Origin: JAWSVE01 sp033852115
Lineage (GTDB): Bacteria > Pseudomonadota > Gammaproteobacteria > Pseudomonadales > Cellvibrionaceae
Direction: 5' to 3'
DNA length: 64,000 nt
Assembly (NCBI GenBank): GCA_033852115.1
Contig: JAWSVE010000008.1
Location: forward strand, 124,001-188,000
Shown here: positions 35,392-43,253 of the stretch, in pieces
Position numbering within the stretch: position 1 is the first letter of the stretch
Layout: the number at the start of each line of letters is the position of its first letter
Translations under genes and position numbers: made by a program
Notes under the pieces: model-generated
The model's input: only the letters and a program-made list of their open reading frames with translations
Database searches by the model: none
What the model was told of the DNA's origin: nothing

Positions 35392-35949
35392 GTGATTTTA
35401 GAAACCTACCAAGCGAATCATCTATTTTTTAACACCAATTTCATCGAGCCAACGTCAGATGGTTCGATGCAGGGATACCGTGGGGATTTGGTTATTATCG
35501 ATGGCGGATTAGATGATAAAGGTCATCCAAACCCACCGGAAGTAACCATCAAAGGGGCGGTTGTTCTCGCTGACGATAAAATACACATGCTGATTGCTAG
35601 CCTTGATCAAGTCGAGGATATTCCTACTCTCCTAGATCGTTATCAAGCGGATTTCGCTGATGACATTGCGATTTTACTATTCGTGGTCAACGCCAAAGAA
35701 AATGCAATTTATGAAATTGGTTCCGCCAAGGCAATCATTATTCCTCTTGTACAAGGTGTACCCTGGAACGAGGCAATTGATGAACTAGCTTTAGAAAAGA
35801 GTGACTTTAAAGGCCAAAAGCCAGCAGACAAAATAGCCACTGTGTACGCTGAATTGAAAAGCTACAAGGCTAAAGGCACGGTTAAATCACTCGACCAGCT
35901 ACTTGCAGATGTCACGGAAGAAAAACGCGAAGCTTGGGGTGCGGTTTAA
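35392..35949 (+). CDS. Hypothetical protein, first gene of nif accessory operon
   Basis: A 185-residue protein of unknown function. I choose the GTG at 35392, with CTGGAGAG about seven bases upstream, over an in-frame TTG nine codons earlier. It is soluble, acidic, without Cys, and alternates strands and helices; residues 85-130 form a hydrophobic core (AILLFVVNAKENAIYEIG). It begins the operon with nifZ, the SagB-type gene and the AAA+ gene and lies behind a NifA-type promoter. Confidence 0.75.
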   Translation: MILETYQANHLFFNTNFIEPTSDGSMQGYRGDLVIIDGGLDDKGHPNPPEVTIKGAVVLADDKIHMLIASLDQVEDIPTLLDRYQADFADDIAILLFVVNAKENAIYEIGSAKAIIIPLVQGVPWNEAIDELALEKSDFKGQKPADKIATVYAELKSYKAKGTVKSLDQLLADVTEEKREAWGAV

Positions 35950-35969
35950 TTTTTTAGCGGGGATCCACT

Positions 35970-36230
35970 ATGAATCATCTGCGTAGTGTTCAAAAAGGTG
36001 ATGCGGTATTTGCCACCACCACAATTGTGAATGACGGCTCTGTTCCGGGTGTTGATGACGATGTTGTATTCGCAACACCAGGCACTATGGGTATGTTGAT
36101 TAATACCGGTTATGTTGAAGAAGAGCCACAAACGGAATTGTATTTGGTGAGCTTTCGCGATGAGCATGGTCAAGCGGGCCCGCCCGTTACATGCCTAGCT
36201 GATGAAATAAGCGCATCGCCCGTATCGTGA
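35970..36230 (+). CDS. nifZ: NifZ family protein
   Basis: An 86-residue NifZ-domain protein. The signature is GDAVFATTTIVNDGSVPG (residues 10-27) followed by a GTMGMLINTGYVEEE strand pair and a final strand ending in the CLADEI motif. NifZ assists P-cluster maturation of the MoFe protein. It is shorter than the A. vinelandii NifZ and sits away from nifW and nifM, which are not in this window. Confidence 0.8.
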   Translation: MNHLRSVQKGDAVFATTTIVNDGSVPGVDDDVVFATPGTMGMLINTGYVEEEPQTELYLVSFRDEHGQAGPPVTCLADEISASPVS

Positions 36231-36260
36231 CGTTACCCATTTCAAGACATTGTTTTTGCA

Positions 36261-37970
36261 ATGAATAAGCCGTTACTTTCTGCCACTGAAACGTCTTCGG
36301 GCGTTTCTGATGCCCGCGATTATCATCAGCGTACAAAACATCATTTTTCTGGTTACGCCAAAGGACCAGAAACAATCGATTGGGATAATCAGCCAAATCC
36401 GTTTCGGCGATATGATGGTGCGCCGCTGGTAGAGCTGCCATTCGTTGCTGATCAGTTGTCGGTTTCCTATGCGCAGTTGACCGACAGTGCGGCACAAAAA
36501 GTGGCTGCCGAAAAGGTTAATCTGAAGTGGATTGCGGGCTGGCTCGAAACGTCCTTAGCGCTGTCGGCGTGGAAACAATTTGGCACGGCACGTTGGTCAC
36601 TGCGCTGTAATCCATCCAGCGGCAATCTACATCCCACCGAAGCCTATTTGATATTGCTTGGTGTGCCCGGTGTAGCCGATGGTTTATATCATTATTGTGT
36701 TGAATTGCATGCGCTTGAGTTGCGTTGTGACTTTCGTTGTGAAGAGCATGATGAGGCAACGCCTGCGGAAAATTCACCTGTTGTATATCTCGGTTTAAGT
36801 TCGATCGCTTGGCGCGAAGCCTGGAAGTACGGCGAAAGGGCCTATCGCTATTGCCAATTGGATATCGGTCACGCGGTTGCCGCATTAAATTATGCGGCAG
36901 GTCTGCAAGGTGGCAGTGTCGAAGCACTACCCGCTACACCTGATGCTCAATTAGCACAATTACTTGGTGTTGATCGCGCTGACGATTTCGCCGAAGTCGA
37001 AAAGGAATACCCTGAAGTATTGTTGCGTTTAAATACGAGCAATTTAGACAGCTTTGAGGGAGCTGAAAAGGACAACGTTGAAACACTGTTGGCCGATGTA
37101 TCGGCAGGAAAATGGTACGGTAAGCCCAACTTGTTGGATAAACATCCATTCTACAAATGGCCCATTATCGATGAAACCTTTGCGCTCTGTGAAAAGCCCG
37201 AAGGCATAGAGATTGAAGAGACGCAAACGCTAAACGTGTATTCGGCTGCTTTGGCGTCACGTTGTGAAGAGTCTGCAGCTCGTATTATTCGTTCACGCCG
37301 CTCTGCTCAAGCTTTTGACGGACAATCTGTGTTGGCAAAAGATGACTTTTATCGAATTCTCGATCAAACACTACCGCGCAAAGATTTTTTACCCTGGAGT
37401 GGCTTAACCGGTGATGTGTTAGTACATTGCGTTTTATTTATACATCGCGTCGAAGGTTTCGCGCCGGGCTTATACGCTTTTCCGCGCAGCGAATCCGGAG
37501 AGGCAATGATGCGATCGGAATTGCGTGATCAATTTTTGTGGAAAACATTAGACGATGGTCCAAATTCTGGCCAAAGAGATTTTCCGCTTTATCAACTAAT
37601 TGCTGCAAAAGCCGAGCGCACGGCATCTAAATTAAGTTGCCAACAACCCATTGCGGGAGATGGCGCATTTAGCCTGGGTATGCTGGGGGATTTTGCTGAT
37701 GTTGAGGCAAAGCCCTGGCGATATCGCGCCATTTTGTCTGAGGCTGGAATGATCGGCCAAACTCTTTACTTAGAAGCTGAGTCAGTCGGCATGCGCGGCA
37801 CAGGTATTGGGTGCTTTTTCGATGATGGTGTCCATGATCTGTTGGGTATACAAACCGAGCGATTACAAAGTGTGTATCACTTTACTGTGGGCAATCCCAT
37901 TATTGATCATCGACTAGCGAGCTATTCACCCTATTCAGAGCTGAAAAAGCAACGAGGTGCTGATCAATGA
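36261..37970 (+). CDS. Tandem SagB/ThcOx-type nitroreductase-fold protein
   Basis: A 569-residue protein with two FMN nitroreductase-like domains. The first (about 75-240) has WSLRCNPSSGNLHPTEAY; the second (about 345-555) has RIIRSRRSAQAFDG and the EAGMIGQTLYLEAESVGMRG helix. This is the SagB-type dehydrogenase arrangement, whose known members oxidise azolines in peptide maturation. No YcaO or peptide precursor is nearby, so a redox role in nitrogen fixation is more likely. The stop overlaps the AAA+ start by four bases. Confidence 0.82.
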   Translation: MNKPLLSATETSSGVSDARDYHQRTKHHFSGYAKGPETIDWDNQPNPFRRYDGAPLVELPFVADQLSVSYAQLTDSAAQKVAAEKVNLKWIAGWLETSLALSAWKQFGTARWSLRCNPSSGNLHPTEAYLILLGVPGVADGLYHYCVELHALELRCDFRCEEHDEATPAENSPVVYLGLSSIAWREAWKYGERAYRYCQLDIGHAVAALNYAAGLQGGSVEALPATPDAQLAQLLGVDRADDFAEVEKEYPEVLLRLNTSNLDSFEGAEKDNVETLLADVSAGKWYGKPNLLDKHPFYKWPIIDETFALCEKPEGIEIEETQTLNVYSAALASRCEESAARIIRSRRSAQAFDGQSVLAKDDFYRILDQTLPRKDFLPWSGLTGDVLVHCVLFIHRVEGFAPGLYAFPRSESGEAMMRSELRDQFLWKTLDDGPNSGQRDFPLYQLIAAKAERTASKLSCQQPIAGDGAFSLGMLGDFADVEAKPWRYRAILSEAGMIGQTLYLEAESVGMRGTGIGCFFDDGVHDLLGIQTERLQSVYHFTVGNPIIDHRLASYSPYSELKKQRGADQ

Positions 37971-39679
37971 AGTTACAAATTGAACGCCCATTCGCCGAAG
38001 CTTTGTTAAGCGAATTCCCGGATATGACCGTGGTCTCCGATCAACTAAAGTTTGGTAACCGAGCAGAGCTAACCACCAGCCAGTTATCCGTTCAAGAACT
38101 AGGCTACTTACAAAACCTTTATGAGCAAGCCGGGCCGACTATGCGTGGCAAAGCAGCTCAGCTGGACACATTAAAGCAAGCATTGAACGATCCAGGGGTT
38201 ACCTATGGAGAAGGTGAACTAGAAAAACTAGTAGCGGGTATCGCAGAGTTTCTTATTGATAACGCCATTAATGGCTGGTTATTCCAAGCAAACCCTAATG
38301 GGAAACCCATAGCCTACTTGGTCACGCGTATCGACTATACGCCGCCTGGCGAAGAAGAAGCGGGGCGCATTGTGTTGGAATTAAAAGCCAACTCAATGGC
38401 AAAGATCGTGTCGATACCGCTGATTATTCGCGAGCGCGATATGGTTGGAAAAACCATTGCAGAAATGTTCGCAGAAAGGGGCTATTTCAAAGAAACACAA
38501 GCATTAGTCGACAACTACCAGCAATCAGTCGAAAAGTATTTTGCCTGGCGATCTGATTACGGCCGCCAGTTTTCCGGTCGCGGCACCGGGATATACACCG
38601 AGGATCCAAGCGCGTCGCACCGAAGTAGCGATTGGACACGAAAAAGCGTTGTCGTACTGTCCAGTAGTGGTGGTTCAGCGCGTTTGGTTAATGATGAAGA
38701 TGTGATTAAAGAGCGCGCGCTGACAATCGATGCTACCGGCAATATATTAAGTAAGTACCTGCGCAAAGCAGGTAAAAGCATGAACTATGACGATAAAGTC
38801 GAACGCGAAGCTGAAAAACTTCAGGAGCGTTTAAAACCTGGCTCGTTTACGGAATTACCTGTTCACGCCTATATTTTATTCTTCCACTTAGACCTCCATC
38901 ATCATTTGTGGGTACACGTGGACGACATCGCACCTTACGAATACCAACCTGAATTAAAAGACAAATTAATTCTTCCGCCGGAACAAACGGATCTCATCGA
39001 TATTTTGACTGCAGAAATGGATATGTTGATGGACGATATCGTTGAAGGTAAATCTGGGGGAACTACAGTGTTGTGCGCCGGACCAGCAGGTGTTGGTAAA
39101 ACACTGACGGCGGAAGTGTATTCGGAAATTATTAAACGACCACTGTATCGCGTCCATTCGGGCCAGCTCGGCCTAAACGTTGCGGAAATGGAGCAATGCT
39201 TAAAAGACACACTCACGCGTGCACAGCGCTGGGGTGCGGTGATGTTAATCGATGAAGCCGATGTCTATATCAAGCGACGAGACGACAATATTTCTGCAAA
39301 TGCTGTAGTGGGTGTTTTCTTGCGCGTACTTGAATACTTCAACGGTTTATTGTTTTTAACCACTAATCGTGTGGGCGATATAGACGAAGCGATTATTTCT
39401 CGGTGTATCGCCATGATTAGCTACCACGCACCGGACCTGGAAGACCGTCGGCGAATTTGGCAAGTCATGACCGAGCAATTTCAACTAGCCATTGACGATA
39501 CTCTCCTTGGCATATTGGCAGAATTATTTCCCGAAGCGACAGGGCGAGATATTAAAGGTTTAGCAAAATTGGTAGCCAAATACTGCCACCATAAACAAGT
39601 TAAGCCAACTCTCGAAGTGTTTGAACGTTGCAGCATATTTAGAGGTATGAACAGAGATAGCACTAGGAGCATACAATGA
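37967..39679 (+). CDS. AAA+ ATPase of the nif accessory operon
   Basis: A 570-residue protein. The N-terminal 330 residues have no domain I recognise. The C-terminal AAA+ module has Walker A GPAGVGKT near 372, Walker B VMLIDEAD near 427, a sensor-1 type LTTNR near 465 and an arginine-rich EDRRRIW near 487, resembling CbbX/ClpX-like remodelling ATPases. Overlaps of four bases on both sides couple it to the SagB-type and NifX-like proteins. A chaperone or remodelling role on a nitrogenase-related target is inferred. Confidence 0.8.
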   Translation: MKLQIERPFAEALLSEFPDMTVVSDQLKFGNRAELTTSQLSVQELGYLQNLYEQAGPTMRGKAAQLDTLKQALNDPGVTYGEGELEKLVAGIAEFLIDNAINGWLFQANPNGKPIAYLVTRIDYTPPGEEEAGRIVLELKANSMAKIVSIPLIIRERDMVGKTIAEMFAERGYFKETQALVDNYQQSVEKYFAWRSDYGRQFSGRGTGIYTEDPSASHRSSDWTRKSVVVLSSSGGSARLVNDEDVIKERALTIDATGNILSKYLRKAGKSMNYDDKVEREAEKLQERLKPGSFTELPVHAYILFFHLDLHHHLWVHVDDIAPYEYQPELKDKLILPPEQTDLIDILTAEMDMLMDDIVEGKSGGTTVLCAGPAGVGKTLTAEVYSEIIKRPLYRVHSGQLGLNVAEMEQCLKDTLTRAQRWGAVMLIDEADVYIKRRDDNISANAVVGVFLRVLEYFNGLLFLTTNRVGDIDEAIISRCIAMISYHAPDLEDRRRIWQVMTEQFQLAIDDTLLGILAELFPEATGRDIKGLAKLVAKYCHHKQVKPTLEVFERCSIFRGMNRDSTRSIQ

Positions 39680-40011
39680 AAGTGGCTGTAGCCAGTAAAG
39701 ATGGTATCTCCATTAACCTCCATTTTGGTCATGCGAAAGAGTTTTGGGTGTATGAGCTTGGCGAAGCTGCACCCGTACTGTTAGAGCGCCGCGAAGTTGA
39801 TAACTATTGCCACGGCCAACATGGCAGCCAAACAGCGATGCAAAAAATACTGCAAACGATTAGCGACTGTAGTGCCGTGTTCAGTGCAAAAATTGGCGAT
39901 GGGCCCATAGCTAAGCTAGAAGCAATTGGTGTGCAATCGGTAGATGATTTTGCCTATTTAGGTGTAGAAGATTCGTTGGCAGAGTTTAGTCAAACAGTGA
40001 CATCGGAATAG
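39676..40011 (+). CDS. Small NifX/NifB-C type protein
   Basis: A 111-residue PF02579-type domain. The start VAVASKDGISINLHFGHAKEFWVYE and the DNYCHGQHG segment are most like the C-terminal domain of NifB (30000 region), which also has an YC-IGG loop at that position. It starts within the AAA+ stop codon region and precedes an unknown gene by 2 bases. It may bind NifB-co or another Fe-S cofactor precursor; this is inference. Confidence 0.82.
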   Translation: MKVAVASKDGISINLHFGHAKEFWVYELGEAAPVLLERREVDNYCHGQHGSQTAMQKILQTISDCSAVFSAKIGDGPIAKLEAIGVQSVDDFAYLGVEDSLAEFSQTVTSE

Positions 40012-40013
40012 AC

Positions 40014-40433
40014 ATGTCGAGTGTGCAACAACCACTAGTTTCTGCCGATTTGCCATTGCAGGCAGTAAGGCAATGGTTTTCAGAGCAAGTATTTGAACCG
40101 CTCGATGTGGATTGTGTGACAACGATTAAATTAAAAATCCTCGACGGCAAATGCAAGATGACGGAAGAGGATAAGTGGGTAATCGGACTGTTATACGAGG
40201 TAACGAAAGACATCCCAGGTAAGTTATTCGACGAAGACATGCATGCGCTGATTGAAGAGGCTTGTGCTGTCATGGCGGGTAGCTGGGAAGCAGAGCAGCA
40301 TGAGCAGCTGCGTATTAATATTTATGAAAAACGCTTGTTGGCTGAAACAATGATATCCCGCCCAGTAATGAAAGCGTTTAAAAAAATGATTCGTGAAAAT
40401 GGTGTTTATAGCACCGCACTTTCTGGCAACTAA
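40014..40433 (+). CDS. Hypothetical protein of the nif accessory operon
   Basis: A 139-residue, mostly helical soluble protein that I do not recognise. Acidic in the middle (residues 60-100), basic near the end (KRLLAETMISRPVMKAFKKM). It starts 2 bases after the NifX-like gene, so it is tightly linked to it. Confidence 0.7.
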   Translation: MSSVQQPLVSADLPLQAVRQWFSEQVFEPLDVDCVTTIKLKILDGKCKMTEEDKWVIGLLYEVTKDIPGKLFDEDMHALIEEACAVMAGSWEAEQHEQLRINIYEKRLLAETMISRPVMKAFKKMIRENGVYSTALSGN

Positions 40434-40469
40434 GCTAGTAAGACACGTCCAGCTAAGGTTATTGAATAG

Positions 40470-41126
40470 ATGGCAAATTTAAAGTTCTATTTTACACCAG
40501 GCTCCTGTAGCACTGGCATCCATATCTTGTTGGAGGAGGTTGAGGTCACCTTTGAGGCCTACCTGATTAATCTCATAAAGGGTGACCAATACAAGCCAGA
40601 GTACTTAGCCATAAACCCCAGAGGAACAATTCCCAGTCTCGTGACTACGGATGGCAATGCACTAACAGACTTTGTTGCAATTGCCTTGTGGATAGCGAAA
40701 GAATATCCACGTAGTAGTTTACTTGGTGATAATGAAGAGCAGCGAGTAGCGATAATGGAGATGCTGGATTTTGCTACCCGAAAGGTTCACGGGGAAGGTT
40801 TCACCCGCATTTTTACCACAGACAAGTATACCGCCGATAAAGTTGAAGCTGAGAAAGTGCGTGAGCAAGGCGTGGAAATGGTCACCAAAGACTTCGATTG
40901 GATCGAGAAAACAATGCGTGAGAATAATTGGCATCAGTGGAAGTTTAATATTGCTGACGCCGCGTTGTTCTATATCGAATTTTGGGCTGAGCAGGTTGAT
41001 ATTCAATTACCACTGTTGTGCCAAAGCCATTATCACAAAATGCTTAAACGCCCTACCGTCCGGCAAGTGTTAATGGAAGAAGGTTATCATTCGGTGATTT
41101 CGCGGCACGAGAGCGTGGCGGTATAA
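40470..41126 (+). CDS. Glutathione S-transferase family protein
   Basis: A 218-residue GST-fold protein: N-terminal thioredoxin-like domain (residues 1-80, with YFTPGSCSTGIHILL and NPRGTIPSLVTTDG including the cis-Pro) and a helical C-terminal domain. The Ser/Cys at residues 11-13 match beta-class GSTs. GST genes occur in several nif clusters; the substrate is unknown. Confidence 0.88.
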   Translation: MANLKFYFTPGSCSTGIHILLEEVEVTFEAYLINLIKGDQYKPEYLAINPRGTIPSLVTTDGNALTDFVAIALWIAKEYPRSSLLGDNEEQRVAIMEMLDFATRKVHGEGFTRIFTTDKYTADKVEAEKVREQGVEMVTKDFDWIEKTMRENNWHQWKFNIADAALFYIEFWAEQVDIQLPLLCQSHYHKMLKRPTVRQVLMEEGYHSVISRHESVAV

Positions 41127-41128
41127 AC

Positions 41129-41629
41129 ATGCAGTTGCGAGATTTACTAACAGACATACCCGTTAGCCAAGATGCAGTGGTACCCTTGGCGATTAAGCAA
41201 TTGATGCGTGAATCGCTCAATATTGCCGATGACTGGCAACGAGCAGAAACCTTATTATTAAAAGCCCAGGCCGAGCTGCCCGAGGAGTTAGAACTTCAAG
41301 TGGCGCTCTACAAACTTTACGCTTATAGCAATCGCTTTGAAGAGTCATTGAGCTTTATAAACAGCGTATTGGAGACTGCAGCGAAAATAGTCGGCTTTGA
41401 AAATGATTGGCGAACCCTTAAAGCGGACACGGCCGACTGGCAACATGCTACAGGTGCAACGAGATTATACTTGTACAGCTTAAAAGCAGCCGGTTTCGTA
41501 AACCTTCGCAAGGGCAATATTGAGTTGGCCATAGAAGTGTTGACCAAGTTACAAGAACTCGACCCCCTCGACCAAGTTGGTGGCAGTGTGGTCTATGAGA
41601 TGGCAATGCGCATAGTTGAAGATGAATAG
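41129..41629 (+). CDS. TPR-like helical protein
   Basis: A 166-residue all-helical protein. Two or three TPR-like repeats are visible, for example AETLLLKAQAELPEELELQVAL and NIELAIEVLTKLQELDPLDQ. It is likely a protein-interaction module. It starts 2 bases after the GST gene and is followed by the rhodanese gene. Confidence 0.75.
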   Translation: MQLRDLLTDIPVSQDAVVPLAIKQLMRESLNIADDWQRAETLLLKAQAELPEELELQVALYKLYAYSNRFEESLSFINSVLETAAKIVGFENDWRTLKADTADWQHATGATRLYLYSLKAAGFVNLRKGNIELAIEVLTKLQELDPLDQVGGSVVYEMAMRIVEDE

Positions 41630-41648
41630 CAAACGAGAGGACTAAACC

Positions 41649-41957
41649 ATGCCCGCTTTTAAAACTCTGGAAGTCGAACATTTGCAATCAACCCTAACGG
41701 ATAATAGCTGCGTGCTATTAGATTGCCGAACAACACCAGACTATAAGATTGAGCACATGGAAGACGCACTGCATGCCCACGATGCGTTAGTGGAGTCTTT
41801 GCTAAAGAATGCTGACAAGAATAAGCATATTGTTATCTACTGTTATCACGGTCATTCGAGTGAACATCTCGCCGAGCTCTTTGCCAATTTTGGTTTTAAT
41901 AATGTCTACAGCCTTGCAGGTGGTTTTGATGCCTGGCGAAAGTTCAACGCACAGTAA
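41649..41957 (+). CDS. GlpE-type single-domain rhodanese
   Basis: A 102-residue rhodanese with active Cys65 in CYHGHSS, the same position as in RhdN (31799). The two proteins also share the FxxFGF-x3-YSL-x-GG-x-xAW ending, so they are close paralogues; this one lacks ankyrin repeats. It is the last gene of the 35392 operon before a new promoter. Confidence 0.88.
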   Translation: MPAFKTLEVEHLQSTLTDNSCVLLDCRTTPDYKIEHMEDALHAHDALVESLLKNADKNKHIVIYCYHGHSSEHLAELFANFGFNNVYSLAGGFDAWRKFNAQ

Positions 41958-41980
41958 CAACATAGCCTCTAACTTTTTGT

Positions 41981-41996
41981 TGTCGCAAAACCAACA
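41981..41996. promoter_or_regulatory. NifA activator site upstream of the 42184 unit
   Basis: An exact TGT-N10-ACA lies about 93 bases before the -24 element at 42089. Confidence 0.72.
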
Positions 41997-42088
41997 CTGA
42001 GTTGATGGGCTCACCGGTTTGTATCGTAAAAGCCAACTACAAAAATGTATCTTACTAATAAAATCAAGCAGATAGCGGACAACGCGTT

Positions 42089-42104
42089 TGGCGTGGCTAT
42101 TGCA
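42089..42104 (+). promoter_or_regulatory. Sigma-54 promoter of the 42184 unit
   Basis: TGGCGT, five bases, TTGCA with exact GG-N10-GC spacing, 80 bases before the ATG at 42184. It makes the last two small genes a separate NifA-type unit. Confidence 0.8.
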
Positions 42105-42183
42105 TTTTGTCTATTGCAACGGACTAATTGAAATGTTCCTAGAGAAGTTGCCGTATCCAATAGACTCCGAAGGTGGAGGAATT

Positions 42184-42561
42184 ATGCTAGGTTTTAAGCG
42201 TAAGCACACACAACAACGTCCTGTCAGTGCGAGCCCTTATGAGGACATGCCGAATATATGGGCGCTCGATAAACACATGGGAATCAAGAGTTTACTCTTG
42301 GTGTTAGTCGACCACCTTGGCGAAGCGTCGTTTAAAATTAATATTAACGAAACCGTCAATCGACAAGCGATTTACATTGAGCATCCCGAGTGCGAGGGGC
42401 TAAGAGCCTATCTGTACAACTATGGGCAAGAGCAAAACTGCTATGGCGCACATTTAGAGTTTCCGGACGTGGGTGGTGAAACCAGTATCTACAATACCTT
42501 CGAAGGTTTGAGTGTGGCACAGCTATCCAGCATGCTCGCATCGCATTTTGATATTTGTTAA
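42184..42561 (+). CDS. Hypothetical small protein, NifA-type unit
   Basis: A 125-residue protein of unknown function. I start at the ATG at 42184, which has GGTGGAGGAATT just upstream; a longer frame beginning at 42088 would run through the promoter. It is soluble, with Cys residues near 71, 88 and at the C-terminus. The next small gene begins within about 20 bases. Confidence 0.72.
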   Translation: MLGFKRKHTQQRPVSASPYEDMPNIWALDKHMGIKSLLLVLVDHLGEASFKININETVNRQAIYIEHPECEGLRAYLYNYGQEQNCYGAHLEFPDVGGETSIYNTFEGLSVAQLSSMLASHFDIC

Positions 42562-42579
42562 TGGCAGGTGGTATTAAGT

Positions 42580-42834
42580 GTGGCAATAGAACCCGTCAGC
42601 CTAATTACTGCGTTGGAAAATCGACTGAAAGCCGCGATCAATTTAACTGCCATGTCTGATGATGGATGGCTACTGAGTTTAAAGCTCATGTATGACGGCG
42701 AGCCCGCTGGCGAATTAAGTTTTAATTTGCATGGCTATAGTGAGGATGAGGCGTTGCAGATTGCGAAGGATGTGAAGAATAATCATTTTTTGATGCGCGA
42801 GATAGATGAGTATCTGTGGGGTGAATCCGACTAG
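42580..42834 (+). CDS. Hypothetical small acidic protein
   Basis: An 84-residue acidic protein of unknown function. I prefer the GTG at 42580, with GGCAGGTGG about ten bases upstream; another GTG at 42568 is possible. It ends just before a repeat element. Confidence 0.62.
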   Translation: MAIEPVSLITALENRLKAAINLTAMSDDGWLLSLKLMYDGEPAGELSFNLHGYSEDEALQIAKDVKNNHFLMREIDEYLWGESD

Positions 42835-42845
42835 TTCTTGCGTCA

Positions 42846-43010
42846 GATCCAAGCTTTTACCACTGGGCGGCGTTATCGCCATTTTTCAATGCTCACGTAC
42901 TACGTGTACGACCGCCACGGACGGCGGAAGTGCAGAAAATGCAGGAGCAATTTTCTGCCGCTCCGCTTAAAAAATAGCTCTGGCCTTGCCCAGTGGCAAA
43001 ATCTTGAATC
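42846..43010. repeat. MITE-like palindromic element 1
   Basis: A 165-bp stretch bounded by inverted repeats of about 23 bp with three mismatches (core CAAGCTTTTACCACTGGGC at 42850-42868, partner at 42988-43006). The inside has smaller dyads such as ACGTACTACGTGTACG. No transposase is encoded. The short frame across it (42838-43035) is not a credible gene. Confidence 0.6.
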
Positions 43011-43093
43011 TTCTTTCCTTTGTATTTTCCTGTAGGCTCTTATTGGCTTTGCCAATAATTCGTACACACAAGTCTATGATTCTTACATTGCGA

Positions 43094-43217
43094 GTAATCT
43101 GCGGCTAGGGCCTGGTTTCAAAACGCTTCAAAACATGGATGTTTTGGACTTTCGTACATGAGAATTCCCATGGATGGGTTTATACGTTTTTGAAACCAGG
43201 CCCTAGTTGTAGATTAC
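43094..43217. repeat. MITE-like palindromic element 2
   Basis: A 124-bp element whose ends are inverted repeats: GTAATCT, four unmatched bases, then a 21-bp arm (43105-43125) whose complement is at 43185-43206 with one extra T. A nested palindrome AAAACATGGATGTTTT lies inside. It lies 84 bp right of element 1. It could act as a terminator for the flanking convergent genes. Confidence 0.6.
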
Positions 43218-43253
43218 GGATTCAGCGCTAAATTCTATATCCGCAAAAAACCA

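Noticed and set aside
42838..43035. 65-codon plus-strand frame after the 42580 gene
   Set aside because: It lies across a palindromic repeat element, lacks a ribosome site and has a low-complexity Arg-rich product.
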